NCBI GenBank assembly: GCA_021159005.1
Contig: JAGGSN010000138.1
Span: 1 to 42,670, forward strand
Source of the DNA: Candidatus Zixiibacteriota bacterium
Lineage (GTDB): Bacteria > Zixibacteria > MSB-5A5 > UBA10806 > 4484-95
Length of the DNA stretch: 42,670 nt
Direction of reading: 5' to 3'
The notes beneath the pieces are model-generated. The model did no database searches. It was not told the origin of the DNA and was given only the letters and a program-made list of their open reading frames with translations. Within the stretch, counting starts at the first letter, position 1; each line of letters starts with the position of its first letter. The translations under genes were made by a program, and so were the position numbers. Positions 15,191 through 24,667 of this stretch are shown piece after piece.

Positions 15191-17227
15191 TTACCGAGCA
15201 TAAATTTTTAATTTTTTGCCTTTTGTCAATTTTGAGGGATTGGAAATGTTGTTCCATTCTACAATATCTTGAATCGTAACGCCGAACATTTTGGCAATTT
15301 CCCAAAGATTGTCGCCCCTTTTGACTTTATATACTGTTGGAGAAATTTTATTTAATGCTAAAGTATTACTTGAACCAGTTTGTGGAATCTTGAGTTTCAT
15401 ATTGGGATAGATAGTGTTGGACTTTAACCTGTTTAGTTTTTTAATAGCTTTAACAGGCACGCCAAACTTTTTAGCCATTTTAGATAATGAATCTCCTCGT
15501 TTGACAATATAGACATTATTAGAACTCTTGGCGTTTCTTTGATTCCCCTTTTTGCCGGGGATAATCAGCTTTCTTCCCGGATAAATTCTGTTCGATGTTA
15601 GACTATTGGCTTTTTTCAAACTGCTTAAGCTCACATTGTGAGCGCGGGAAATCTCCCATAAAGTCTCGCCTCTTTTGACATGATAAAAGCCGGAACCATT
15701 TGGTACAACGTTGCTTCCACGGGATGAATAAATTTTTCCTGAACCTTTAGTAGTGGGCACCATTAAAGTGTGGCCGGAATAAATCCTGTATGGACGCTTG
15801 ATATCATTAGCCGCAATAATCGATGACATAGAAACGCCGTACTTTCTGGCGATTGTTGAAACGGTTTCGCCTCGTCTGATTCTATGCCTGACCCAATTAG
15901 TATTTTTCTCAGAGGGGATTTCGGCATAGGCAGCCAGAAGCTTATCTTTTGTGCCTACCGGAACTTTCAGCTTATAGTTTTTGTAATTTGGAGGTGTTGC
16001 ACCTCTTAGCAGTTCGGGATTCAGAAGTTCAAGGTCGACAACTGATATGCCTGATTTGGCTGAGATATTGCCGAATGTCATGCACTTGGAGACCTCGACA
16101 GTTTCCCATGAGATAGGCTTTTCATAAGTTGGAAAGAAACCGTATTTTTCAGGCTGTTTGGCAATAATGACAGCCGCCATAAAAAGCGGCACATAATTGC
16201 GGGTTTGCTTTAATAATTTGAGTTTCCAGAAGTCTCTTGTTTTACGTTTTCTAATCTCTCTTCTAACTCTTCCCTCGCCGCCGTTATAACTGGCTAAGGC
16301 TAATTCCCAACTATCAAATTCATCGTGCAAGTCTTTTAAATAGCGGGCAGCGGCGCGAGTGGATTTTTCAAAATCGCGTCTTTCATCATACCACCAGTTG
16401 CGTTTCATCCCATATCTTTTGCCGGTTGCATAAATAAACTGCCAGAAACCTACTGCTCGGGCATACGAATAAGCATGAGGATTAAACCCGGATTCTATCA
16501 ACGGCAAATATACTATATCATGCGGTATGCCTTCTTCCCTGAGGATTTGCTCCATTAATGGCATATACCGTCCGGAGCGGCTTAAATATTTCTCGAATGT
16601 ATCATGAGCCACTGTTTGCAAATATGCTAACGAGTTCTCGACTTTTTCGTTGAAAACAATCGGCACATCATAAACAACAGAATCTTTCTCGAAATGATGA
16701 AACTTGCCGGATTCCTTTAAATCTTTGAAATTCTTAATATCAGAAAAGAGGTCGCGGAAAGCGGCCGCCGAGCCTTCGGAATAAAGCACTCCCGATGTCA
16801 TCAATGTTAGACGATAATCAGATTCTATCTCTTTTAAAAGCGTTTCCATCCATTGAGCTTCCGTCGGGAAATATTCAGCATCAAACTCAAGCTCGGATAA
16901 AACCAGCAAAGCCGCCTCAAAAGCTGCCTGAGATGAATCCAGTGAATTTTGCTGATAATAGATAACCCCATCGGTATAATATGATTCCGATTCGCCCAGC
17001 GCTTCGCGTATATCTGACCGCAGGCTCGAATTATCCTCAATGATAATATCAGCCGCGTTTATTTCATCGCCGTTCTGGTTATTGCCATTTCGAGCGGCAG
17101 GCTGGTTGGGGGTTAAGTTCTGTGAGCCATATTGTGAACAGCTAATGATGACAGCAAGTAAGAAAACTATGATAGCAAAAACACTATTTTTCAAAAATAC
17201 CTCTCTTATTTTCATAACCTGTTGCAT
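15191..17227 (-). CDS. mltD: MltD-type lytic murein transglycosylase with four LysM domains
   Basis: The protein has up to 678 residues. The N-terminus is a lipoprotein signal ending IISC (Cys30). Residues about 225-345 are an SLT domain with catalytic Glu245 in LPLIESGFNPHAYS and the AVGFWQF and LASYNGGEGR motifs. Four LysM repeats follow (about 447-491, 514-557, 572-614, 632-676), binding glycan strands. The enzyme cleaves peptidoglycan with formation of 1,6-anhydroMurNAc, the product recycled by NagZ and AnmK encoded at 5997-8094. A second in-frame ATG (17215) is an equally possible start; neither has a good ribosome site. Confidence 0.93.
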   Translation of the reverse strand: MQQVMKIREVFLKNSVFAIIVFLLAVIISCSQYGSQNLTPNQPAARNGNNQNGDEINAADIIIEDNSSLRSDIREALGESESYYTDGVIYYQQNSLDSSQAAFEAALLVLSELEFDAEYFPTEAQWMETLLKEIESDYRLTLMTSGVLYSEGSAAAFRDLFSDIKNFKDLKESGKFHHFEKDSVVYDVPIVFNEKVENSLAYLQTVAHDTFEKYLSRSGRYMPLMEQILREEGIPHDIVYLPLIESGFNPHAYSYARAVGFWQFIYATGKRYGMKRNWWYDERRDFEKSTRAAARYLKDLHDEFDSWELALASYNGGEGRVRREIRKRKTRDFWKLKLLKQTRNYVPLFMAAVIIAKQPEKYGFFPTYEKPISWETVEVSKCMTFGNISAKSGISVVDLELLNPELLRGATPPNYKNYKLKVPVGTKDKLLAAYAEIPSEKNTNWVRHRIRRGETVSTIARKYGVSMSSIIAANDIKRPYRIYSGHTLMVPTTKGSGKIYSSRGSNVVPNGSGFYHVKRGETLWEISRAHNVSLSSLKKANSLTSNRIYPGRKLIIPGKKGNQRNAKSSNNVYIVKRGDSLSKMAKKFGVPVKAIKKLNRLKSNTIYPNMKLKIPQTGSSNTLALNKISPTVYKVKRGDNLWEIAKMFGVTIQDIVEWNNISNPSKLTKGKKLKIYAR

Positions 17228-17249
17228 ATAAGATTATTATCAAAATATG

Positions 17250-18167
17250 TCAAGTCTTTTTCAAGTATTTATCACAAATCTTGTAAATTATATTGGCATA
17301 ATCTTTCTTTGTTGAATCAAACCAGCGAATGTTTTTCACCTTGCGAAACCAGGTAATCTGCCTTTTGGCATAATTGCGATGGCGCTGTTTGATTTTATTT
17401 ATTGTCTGGTCTTTATCAATATTTTTATCAAACAGATAAGATATCATATCATTATAGCCAACCATCTTCTTCTTACGCAGCACATCCAGAAAAGGTTTTA
17501 GATTTAACACTTCCTGCTCAAAACCAGCATCAATCATATCATCGACACGTTTATTAATCCTGTTATATAAAATATCTCTTGCCGGCATGAGTCCCAGCCA
17601 TAGCGGCTTACCCGTTTTCCGGTAGTCTCCGTTTTTTTGTATTTCCGAAATCGGCTTGCCTGTCAGTTTATATATCTCGATAGCCCTGATTAATCGCGAG
17701 GAATGCCGAGGATTGATTTTTTCAGCGCTTGCCGGGTCTATCACGGCAAGCATCCGGTGAAGTTTTTCGGGACCATCCTGTTGGCATATTTGTTCAAGTT
17801 CCCGACGGTATTCCTCATCCGGTTCGGGCGCTTTAAATAAACCCTCGGTTATAGCTTTTAGATATAAACCGGTGCCGCCGACTATTATCGGCAGTTTATT
17901 TCTGTCTGTAATATCATTGATTAAATCTTTTGCCAGCGAGGCAAACCTGAAAGCTGAGAATTTTTCGTGAAGTTCTAAGATATCTATCAGGTGATGCTTT
18001 ACTCTCAGGCATTCATCGGGTGTTGGTTTGGCTGTGCCTATGTTGGTATGTTTATATATCTGACGCGAATCGGCGTTAATGACCTCGCCGTTATATCGAA
18101 GAGCTATTTGTATTCCAAGGCTGGTTTTGCCGGAACCTGTAGGTCCGCAGACTATAATGTATTTCAT
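17250..18167 (-). CDS. miaA: tRNA dimethylallyltransferase
   Basis: The protein has 305 residues from the ATG at 18167. It adds dimethylallyl to A37 of tRNAs that read codons starting with U. The P-loop GPTGSGKT is at residues 8-15. NADSRQIYKHTNIGTAKP, IVGGTGLYLKA and the C-terminal RNYAKRQITWFRK are MiaA signatures. The longer upstream frame (to 18254) is rejected, because the ATG at 18167 overlaps the mutL stop in an ATGA arrangement and gives the family's N-terminus MKYIIVCG. The mutL-miaA order is widespread in bacteria. Confidence 0.96.
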   Translation of the reverse strand: MKYIIVCGPTGSGKTSLGIQIALRYNGEVINADSRQIYKHTNIGTAKPTPDECLRVKHHLIDILELHEKFSAFRFASLAKDLINDITDRNKLPIIVGGTGLYLKAITEGLFKAPEPDEEYRRELEQICQQDGPEKLHRMLAVIDPASAEKINPRHSSRLIRAIEIYKLTGKPISEIQKNGDYRKTGKPLWLGLMPARDILYNRINKRVDDMIDAGFEQEVLNLKPFLDVLRKKKMVGYNDMISYLFDKNIDKDQTINKIKQRHRNYAKRQITWFRKVKNIRWFDSTKKDYANIIYKICDKYLKKT

Positions 18168-19936
18168 CGCCGTTTGAATATTTTTTCCAAGTCTTCGCGA
18201 GAGATTGAAACTACTGTCGGCCGTCCATGCGGGCACTGGAAAGGTTCTTGGCATTCAAAAAGACGATTGAACAAACCCTGCATCTGTTCCTGAGACAACG
18301 ATTCGCCCGCTTTGATAGCGGCATGGCAGGCAACTGATGAGGCTAACGCCATAACGGCGTCCTCGCCGGTAGAAAGATTATCAGAAAAGCTGTTTAACAA
18401 GTTTCGAAAGATATCCTCGATGGCGGAGCTTTCAAAATAACACGGCACGCCTCTTATTATTACCGCTCTGCCGCCGAATGGCTCAATCTCAAATCCCAGA
18501 CGTTCTAAATAATTCCGGTGTTTTTCGAAAACAGCCATCTCTTCGGGTTCGAGTTCAATCGAGAGATCGAAAAGTAATCGCTGCGAGGCGCCGGGACGTT
18601 CGCACAGGTTATTTAAAGCCGCCTCGTAGAGTATTCGTTCATGTGCTGTATGCTGGTCAATCATCCAGATTTTACCATCGCGAAACCCCATAATAAATGT
18701 ATTATAATATTGCTGAAACCTTTCGCCGCCGATATCGAGTTCCTGTTCCGCCTCTTGAGTAATCTGAGAGTCTTTATCATCCGGGCAGCCGTGATTGGTG
18801 TTGTTTCCATGACTGTATTTTATAACTATCTCCGATTTATGTCCTGCTGGCTGATGGGTTTCGCTGTCTGCCATTCTGCTTATCGTGCCTTTGAAATCGC
18901 TTTTGTTGTTCGCAATAGAATGGGCTGTAAAAAGCGCCGGAACACGCACCGCCGTTTCGACAAGCTTCCGTAATTTCGAATAGAGATATTTCTCATCGGC
19001 AAATCTGACCTCGGTTTTAGCCGGATGAACATTAACATCGACAGCGGACTTGTCAATATCAATGAACACAGCCGCCATCGGAAAAAATCCCGAATCCAAA
19101 GCGTTGCCATAGCCCGAACGGATAGCATGCATGAGAGAAACATCATATATCGGGCGGCCATTGACATTCAGATGAATCTGGTTGCGGTTGCCGCGGCTAA
19201 TTTCGGGGCGCGTTACGAAACCGTGAAGGTGAAGCCCCTCAAACGAATCCTCTACTTCAATAAGATGGGAGCTGACCTTATTGCCCCACAAGCGGGATAA
19301 TCGGTCAATCAGTTTCTTGTCATGCGGGTAGTTTAATATCTCCTTTTTGTCTGATACCATTTTCATGGCATTAGTGAAGCGGCTGACAGCATATTTGCAG
19401 AAAATAGCTGTGGCTTTACGCGTTTCGGAGGTGTCGGATTTTAGAAACTTGCGCCGGGCAGGAGTGTTGTAAAATAGCTGTTTGACAGAAACCACGCAAC
19501 CCTGGCGCGCCGGCGCCGGGTCGAGCAGGATTTCATTACCGCCCTCTATCCTGATTCGAGCGCCCTCTTTGGCTCCCGCTACTGCGCTCGTCATTTCTAC
19601 AATCGAAACTGAGGCTATCGCCGGCAAGGCCTCGCCTCGGAAACCATAGCTGGCAATCGCCTGAATGTCAGCCTCATTTTCCAGCTTGGAGGTAGCATGA
19701 CGGTCGAAAGCTAAGCGAAGCTGGTCGCGCGGGATACCGCTGCCGTTATCTACCAGCTTGATAAGTCTTGTGCCGCCGCGTTCGATAGTCAAGTCGAGCG
19801 TATCAGCGCCCGCATCAAGCGCATTCTCGACTAACTCTTTAATCACAGAGGCGGGATTTTCTACGACTTCACCGGCGGCGATTTTATCGATTAGCAGTTC
19901 CGGCAGTTTTTTTATTCTGGGCACAGTCATCATCAT
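18164..19936 (-). CDS. mutL: DNA mismatch repair protein MutL (endonuclease type)
   Basis: The protein has about 590 residues. The N-terminal GHKL ATPase shows KELVENALDAGAD, DNGSGI and YGFRGEALPAI. The C-terminal domain has DQHTAHERILYE, a match to the metal-binding DQHA(X)2E(X)4E nuclease motif with Thr for Ala, plus SSVACHAAIKAGE and CPHGRP, so the protein should nick DNA itself as in bacteria without MutH. The frame is open to 20002, but similarity starts at TVPRIKKLPELL, so one of the ATGs at 19936-19930 is the likely start; the ribosome site is poor. mutS is not nearby. Confidence 0.95.
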   Translation of the reverse strand: MMMTVPRIKKLPELLIDKIAAGEVVENPASVIKELVENALDAGADTLDLTIERGGTRLIKLVDNGSGIPRDQLRLAFDRHATSKLENEADIQAIASYGFRGEALPAIASVSIVEMTSAVAGAKEGARIRIEGGNEILLDPAPARQGCVVSVKQLFYNTPARRKFLKSDTSETRKATAIFCKYAVSRFTNAMKMVSDKKEILNYPHDKKLIDRLSRLWGNKVSSHLIEVEDSFEGLHLHGFVTRPEISRGNRNQIHLNVNGRPIYDVSLMHAIRSGYGNALDSGFFPMAAVFIDIDKSAVDVNVHPAKTEVRFADEKYLYSKLRKLVETAVRVPALFTAHSIANNKSDFKGTISRMADSETHQPAGHKSEIVIKYSHGNNTNHGCPDDKDSQITQEAEQELDIGGERFQQYYNTFIMGFRDGKIWMIDQHTAHERILYEAALNNLCERPGASQRLLFDLSIELEPEEMAVFEKHRNYLERLGFEIEPFGGRAVIIRGVPCYFESSAIEDIFRNLLNSFSDNLSTGEDAVMALASSVACHAAIKAGESLSQEQMQGLFNRLFECQEPFQCPHGRPTVVSISREDLEKIFKRR

Positions 19937-20130
19937 TTGGTGGTTGGCGTACGTCCTATTGCACCAAAAGGCATCATACGAGGCAGGCAAAGAGCCATAC
20001 AAGAACGTATGTCGCCCGCATAATTAATCATCATAAACATAACTAATACTTTTACTGTAAAGTGGGGGAGATTTCAAGGATTATTTTTGGGGGCAATAAA
20101 ACGTGGCATATTTCATGTGGATTATAAATC

Positions 20131-21354
20131 CTAATCATCAAAGTGGGGATAATCGAGTTTGTCGATGTCTAATTCATTATTTGCCGAAGCGGGCAAGCCT
20201 TTTTGACGGCGCAGACGTTCTATCTCATCAAGGGGTTTTTGCAGTTTGTTGGTTCGAGCGGCAACAAGATTATTATATTCTTTCTGGGCGTCTTCGATTC
20301 GTTTGCCCATCTTGCCCATCTGGGTTTTATAAAGCTCCCATTGCTTATAGAAACTATTCAATAACGTGATAATTTTATTGGCTGTCTTTTCGAGACTGAA
20401 ATTATCGACAGCCTGTCTGATAATCGCCAAAATCGCAAACAGAGTCAAGGGTGAACATAGCGCAACTTTATTCTTGATGGCTTCATCTAAAACCGACCTG
20501 TCGTTTTCGTTGATAAAAGAATACACCTGCTCGTTGGGAATAAACATTATCACCATATCAATAGTATTTTCCGCCGGATTGATATATTCGCGGGAGGTGA
20601 GGATTTTTATATGCTTTTTAACGTCTCTAATGAATAGATTTTTATACCTTTGCTTATCAACATCGTTATCGGTTTCGAGAAATGACCAGTAATTATTGAA
20701 TGGAAATTTAACATCCATATTAATTTTTTGATCGTTGGGCAAAACGAACGTGAAATCCGGTCGGCCGCTTTCGGTTTCCAGATTTTTCTGCTTATAATAA
20801 TTGACATTTTTAATAAAACCGGCAAGATTGAGAACATCCTCTGCCATTCTCTCACCCCAGTTGCCCCTGACCTGTGTTCTAACCAGCGCCGTAGTTAGCT
20901 TGGTTGTTGTATCGGTCAGACGATTCAACTCATTGCCGGTTCCGGTTAACAGGGTTGATAATTCGCTGTATTTAGCCTGCCGCTCCTTCTCGAATTCCTT
21001 CATGAGACCGCCGACTTTATCCAGTTCTTCTTTCATCGAATCGAAAGTCTGAGAGATTAAATCTTTCTTGCCCTGAATGTCTTTAGCTCCCAGCGCCGAT
21101 TGCTCAGACAAGACGTTTTTGGCAATCTCCATATGCTGTGTTAAACTTTTGCTTAATGCCTCCATTGATATCGAATCAAAAGACTCTTTTATTCGCTGAA
21201 GGAAATTATCGAGGTCTTGAAATTTATCGGTATGTACCTGCGATACTAATTCCTTAGCCAGCTTATCGGCATCGCGTTTCTGGAAGCGGTATATTATCAG
21301 GACGATAGCCGCGCCTATTATCAATCCCGTTATCAAATAGATTAATTCAGTCAT
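20131..21354 (-). CDS. rmuC: RmuC-family DNA recombination protein
   Basis: The protein has 407 residues. One N-terminal membrane helix (about 3-23), a long coiled coil (about 30-165), then the RmuC domain with RGNWGERMAEDVLNLAGF and SGRPDFTFVLPNDQKINMDV, a PD-(D/E)XK-like nuclease core. RmuC limits inversions at short inverted repeats in E. coli, which is of interest in this repeat-rich genome. The ATG lacks a clear Shine-Dalgarno sequence. Confidence 0.93.
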   Translation of the reverse strand: MTELIYLITGLIIGAAIVLIIYRFQKRDADKLAKELVSQVHTDKFQDLDNFLQRIKESFDSISMEALSKSLTQHMEIAKNVLSEQSALGAKDIQGKKDLISQTFDSMKEELDKVGGLMKEFEKERQAKYSELSTLLTGTGNELNRLTDTTTKLTTALVRTQVRGNWGERMAEDVLNLAGFIKNVNYYKQKNLETESGRPDFTFVLPNDQKINMDVKFPFNNYWSFLETDNDVDKQRYKNLFIRDVKKHIKILTSREYINPAENTIDMVIMFIPNEQVYSFINENDRSVLDEAIKNKVALCSPLTLFAILAIIRQAVDNFSLEKTANKIITLLNSFYKQWELYKTQMGKMGKRIEDAQKEYNNLVAARTNKLQKPLDEIERLRRQKGLPASANNELDIDKLDYPHFDD

Positions 21355-21415
21355 TGTATGGCTGCGGCTCCTGTTATGATATTAGATACGCAATAGCATC
21401 CGAACGGTACGCCTT

Positions 21416-22213
21416 TCAAACCGATGAACCCTCGATAATAATCTTAATCGTGTTCAAATGGTATCGGGAAACCCAGAAATCTCCAAATTCGATAAGATAT
21501 TTAGAGGAGAACCAGGCTATAAAACCCTGGTATTCGGCTTTTGTTTTTATAACGACCCTGGTCTTGTTCTGGCTGCTATCGAATATATAGTAGCCGGTAT
21601 ATATTTTATTAAACTTGCTCCAGGGGAATCTCTGACGGTTCAACTCTATTGTAATCCCCCGATTTAATTCGGATTGCACAACCTCGCCTATTAAAAGCCT
21701 GTCGCCGATATTGATGCCCGGCAGGTCTTTTAAAATCAATCTTGCCGGTTTGTTTCTTATTATATCGAGTATGCTGAAATTGAGGTTAATAACTCCCTCG
21801 GTCGCCAACTGTTTTATCCAGGGGTAAACATCCGCAGGCGGAGCATTTACAGTGAACGATTTGATGGTAGTGGTTCGCGCCTCCGGCAGAAATTTATCGA
21901 TTGGATATCTGGCGGCAATTTCATCCGCGGTGGCGCCATAGTTAGTAATTTGAGGAACAAATATAAACTGATAAGCCGCCAAGCCAACAATAATCAATGT
22001 TAGGATAAAAAAAAAGTATGAACGGGCGGCTATCGTGGGGAAAAATATTCCGATAATCCATTTCCAGAAAAACTTAACAATCCAGGCAATTATAAGTATA
22101 AAACCGAACAGCGCCCAGAAAGCAAAAAGTTCGGGGTTGTTGGCGATTAAAAAAGCGGCGGCGACAATAACCCAGATTACTATTGAGATGATATGTTTTA
22201 AAAGAGTGAACAT
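21416..22213 (-). CDS. Membrane protein with SRPBCC (START-like) domain
   Basis: The protein has 265 residues. Three membrane helices (about 5-24, 28-56, 66-90) are followed by a cytoplasmic or external SRPBCC-type domain from about residue 95. The stretch beginning TNYGATADEIAARYP and then TIKSFTVNAPPADVYPWIKQ is typical of this family, whose members have a deep hydrophobic pocket. The ligand is unknown. It lies 61 bases upstream of rmuC in the same direction. Confidence 0.8.
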   Translation of the reverse strand: MFTLLKHIISIVIWVIVAAAFLIANNPELFAFWALFGFILIIAWIVKFFWKWIIGIFFPTIAARSYFFFILTLIIVGLAAYQFIFVPQITNYGATADEIAARYPIDKFLPEARTTTIKSFTVNAPPADVYPWIKQLATEGVINLNFSILDIIRNKPARLILKDLPGINIGDRLLIGEVVQSELNRGITIELNRQRFPWSKFNKIYTGYYIFDSSQNKTRVVIKTKAEYQGFIAWFSSKYLIEFGDFWVSRYHLNTIKIIIEGSSV

Positions 22214-22455
22214 ATTAAATAAATGCTCCTGTTATCTTATCAAAATATCTGTCAAATGGCTGCAGTTTCATTAATTAATTTGCAATAAGCTGTTCCGATT
22301 TACCAGTTTTACTCATTCAAGCCATTATATATAAAGATATAGCTGATAAAAATCAAGTTTAAACTCGGGAGAAAGCCAGCGCCGCGTATATTTGCCGCAT
22401 CGGGACGCACAACATCCATAAACAATCGTAAGTTATAATCTGCAGCTTTACATTC

Positions 22456-22671
22456 TTATCCTATTATCTCGAATATTTCGCTATGTTCAGGGAATCTGCC
22501 CATCGCTTTTTTAGAAAAGATAAGTTTACCATCCCTGACAATCTCAAACACGCCGCCCCCTGATTTTATCAGCTCGACATTCATATCATACTTGCTCTTT
22601 AAAGCATCAGCCAGACTGGCCGCTTTCGGCAGATAATTTCATTCTGCGCAATATTCGATTGAGATATTCAT
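22456..22671 (-). CDS. SelW/SelT-like (Rdx family) selenoprotein, UGA at codon 11
   Basis: Read through one in-frame TGA, the frame encodes 71 residues: MNISIEYCAE-U-NYLPKAASLADALKSK and so on to FEIIG, ending in TAA. The TGA (22639-22641) sits exactly at the second redox position of the CxxU/CxxC motif of Rdx proteins (SelW, SelT, SelH, SelV), which have a thioredoxin-like fold. The later GGGVFEIVRDGKLIFSKK matches the SelW C-terminal half (GxFEVxxxGxLxxSKK). AAAGGAG lies six bases before the ATG, and a possible bacterial SECIS hairpin follows the UGA. Function: thiol-selenol redox protein of unknown partner. The alternative, a disrupted Cys homologue, is less likely since the only stop is at this position. 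The start is 60 bases after the ParA gene in the same direction. Confidence 0.85.
22608..22622 (-). promoter_or_regulatory. Putative bacterial SECIS hairpin
   Basis: In the mRNA, CGGCCA-GUC-UGGCUG forms a six-pair stem (one G-U) with a GUC triloop, or AGUCU if the top A-U pair opens. The loop begins 22-23 bases after the UGA. Bacterial SECIS elements lie within the coding region shortly after the UGA and carry a G at the start of the apical loop; E. coli fdhF has AGGUCU. Folding was done by eye. Confidence 0.55.
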
Positions 22672-22731
22672 TGTTTCTCCTTTAATGGCTGTTTCGAAAT
22701 ATTGATATGCTTAGTTATACCTGTCTAATCA

Positions 22732-23592
22732 TTATATTTCGGTGTCCGCTGTTTGAATCCGATAATCCGATTCATTATCTGTTGTCTTCGCCGAATCAAG
22801 CAAGTCGTTTTTTAATGAGGCAATTATCGCTCTATCGTCATCAGTCAATATTTCCTCTGCCAAGGCTTTGAAATCCTCGGCGCCATAGGTGGAACCATAA
22901 CGGGTAATAGCGCAGCCTAAAGACGGCGTCTCGGCAAGTCTCACGTTTTTTCTAATACAGGTTTTAAACATCAAGGGGCCAAGGTACTCGGAGGCTTTCA
23001 TCTGGTCGAGAATTGATTTGGACAGGTTGGTCCGGGTATCGAACATGTTTGGCAAAATGCCGGCGATTTTCAGGTTGGGATGAAATTTACGTTTAATCTC
23101 ACCCAGAGTTTCGAAAAATGGTATGGTGCTTTCGAGGGCAAGTATTTCTGTTTGCAGAGGGATTATAATCTCATCCGAGGCGCATATGGTATTTATAGTC
23201 AGAAGACCGTAGGAGGGTGCGCTGTCGATTATTATATAGTCGTACTCATCTAATGTTTTCAGTTTTTCCCGAAGTATATGCTCGCGATTGTCAAAAGTTA
23301 ATAATTGATCTTCAACCGCTCGCAGGTTATAGCCCGCCGGCAAAATCCAACAATTGGTTTTGGGCCATTTGACTATCACCTCAGCAGGTTCTGTATTGTT
23401 TATAAGTATATCGCCGGTCGTATAACGGCTTTCGATTCCAGACCAGCCCGTAAGGCTTTTCTGCGGGTCCAGATCAACTAAAAGTACTTTCAGACCCAAA
23501 AGCGCTAATGCGGCTCCAAGATTAACGCTCGTTGTCGTCTTTCCAACTCCCCCTTTTAGATTAACAATACCAATAATCCTTGTCATTACCAT
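22732..23592 (-). CDS. ParA/Soj-family ATPase
   Basis: The protein has 286 residues. The deviant Walker A box KGGVGKTT (13-20) follows IIGIVNL, the Walker A' region is LLVDLDPQKSL, and Walker B is DYIIIDSAPSYG. This is the ParA ATPase used in segregation or positioning of DNA or protein cargo. No parB and no parS-like site is adjacent, so it is an orphan ParA; it could serve the chromosome, or position another complex. GAAGGGA precedes the ATG at 23592; the next ATG (23586) is also possible. Confidence 0.92.
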   Translation of the reverse strand: MVMTRIIGIVNLKGGVGKTTTSVNLGAALALLGLKVLLVDLDPQKSLTGWSGIESRYTTGDILINNTEPAEVIVKWPKTNCWILPAGYNLRAVEDQLLTFDNREHILREKLKTLDEYDYIIIDSAPSYGLLTINTICASDEIIIPLQTEILALESTIPFFETLGEIKRKFHPNLKIAGILPNMFDTRTNLSKSILDQMKASEYLGPLMFKTCIRKNVRLAETPSLGCAITRYGSTYGAEDFKALAEEILTDDDRAIIASLKNDLLDSAKTTDNESDYRIQTADTEI

Positions 23593-23842
23593 TTCCCTTC
23601 ATGAGGCTATTAAGAAGTTATCATGTTTAACAGGCTGTCATATTAGTCCTACAGCATAGGAACTAAACAGATTTAACTGATTCTACAATATTTAATTATT
23701 CGGTTTTCACTAAGTTCTACGTAATAAAAGCAGTTCAAAAAATTATATCTACTTGCTCCGTATTACTATCAAAAGAATTTTAATACCAGTACTTTGTTAT
23801 TCACCTCAATTTAAAAAGCATACAGTTTCATCGGGAATTATA

Positions 23843-24436
23843 TCAATCGCTGTTATCATCCTTGTTGTTATCGCCGGATGATTCAATTATTTTCTTAGCC
23901 ACGATTACTTTGGCCGGACGCAAGACCCTGCTGTTATGGAAATATCCTTTTTGAAGTTCCTCTACAATGATGCCGTCATCTTTGTCGCTGACCTCTTTTT
24001 GCATAACTGCCTCGTGATAAACCGGGTCGAATTCTTCATCAACAGCCTTAATCTCTTTCAAGCCGCGTTTCCGAAGCGTTTCTTTCAGCTTATTTAGAAT
24101 CATCTCGATGCCTTGCTTTAACGTTTTAATATCATCAGTATCCTGGTGCAAGGCTCTATCGAAATCATCGACAACTTCCAACAACTGAAAAATAAGGCTG
24201 CTTTCGGCAGTTTCGGTCAGACGGGAATATTCGCGGGCAGTTCTCTTTTTATAGTTTTCAAATTCGGCGGCTAATCTTAGATATCTGTCATTAAGCTGCT
24301 GATACTCTTCCGATTTTTCTATATCTACAACCGGATACTCGATATTGTCGCTGTTTTTATGAGCGCCGGGTTTTTCTTTTGGTTTATTATTTTCCTTATG
24401 TTCTGGTTTCTTTTTCTCTTTTTTATTTTTAGTCAT
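23843..24436 (-). CDS. grpE: Nucleotide exchange factor GrpE
   Basis: The protein has 197 residues. It releases ADP from DnaK. The charged, disordered N-terminus (about 1-40, Lys/Glu-rich) is followed by the long dimerisation helix (LNDRYLRLAAEFENYKKR) and the beta-rich C-terminal head with VDEEFDPVYHEAVMQ and LQKGYFHNSRVLRPAKVIVA. dnaK, dnaJ and hrcA are not adjacent, and I see no CIRCE operator (TTAGCACTC-N9-GAGTGCTAA) upstream. Confidence 0.95.
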   Translation of the reverse strand: MTKNKKEKKKPEHKENNKPKEKPGAHKNSDNIEYPVVDIEKSEEYQQLNDRYLRLAAEFENYKKRTAREYSRLTETAESSLIFQLLEVVDDFDRALHQDTDDIKTLKQGIEMILNKLKETLRKRGLKEIKAVDEEFDPVYHEAVMQKEVSDKDDGIIVEELQKGYFHNSRVLRPAKVIVAKKIIESSGDNNKDDNSD

Positions 24437-24468
24437 CTTGCCTCGATTAAATTTTTTATTTGCTAAGT

Positions 24469-24497
24469 TAATTACTAAAATTTAGAGAATATGTCAA
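24469..24497 (-). promoter_or_regulatory. Possible promoter of grpE
   Basis: A perfect TTGACA on the minus strand (24492-24497) with a weak TAATTA (24469-24474) 17 bases later. Confidence 0.35.
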
Positions 24498-24627
24498 GAT
24501 TATTTAAGGCGGGAATTTCCTGAAATATTTTCAACATAGCAGATCGTGTAATAAGCTCGTCTGAGGTTGTATGACCGACCTGCGATAAACTAAAAATATT
24601 TCGAGAAACACCGAAATATAATATCAG

Positions 24628-24656
24628 TTGACATCGATAGAAAAAGGCTTTAATTT
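24628..24656 (+). promoter_or_regulatory. Putative promoter of tRNA-His
   Basis: TTGACA (24628-24633), 17 bases, then TAATTT (24651-24656). Transcription would start about five bases before the mature tRNA end, leaving little 5' leader for RNase P. Confidence 0.55.
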
Positions 24657-24667
24657 CCTGAAAATAT

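Noticed and set aside
18168-18254. 29-residue N-terminal extension of MiaA
   Set aside because: It lies within mutL and precedes the P-loop unnaturally; ATGA coupling marks the real start.
24437-24520. CIRCE operator upstream of grpE
   Set aside because: No TTAGCACTC-N9-GAGTGCTAA inverted repeat can be found.
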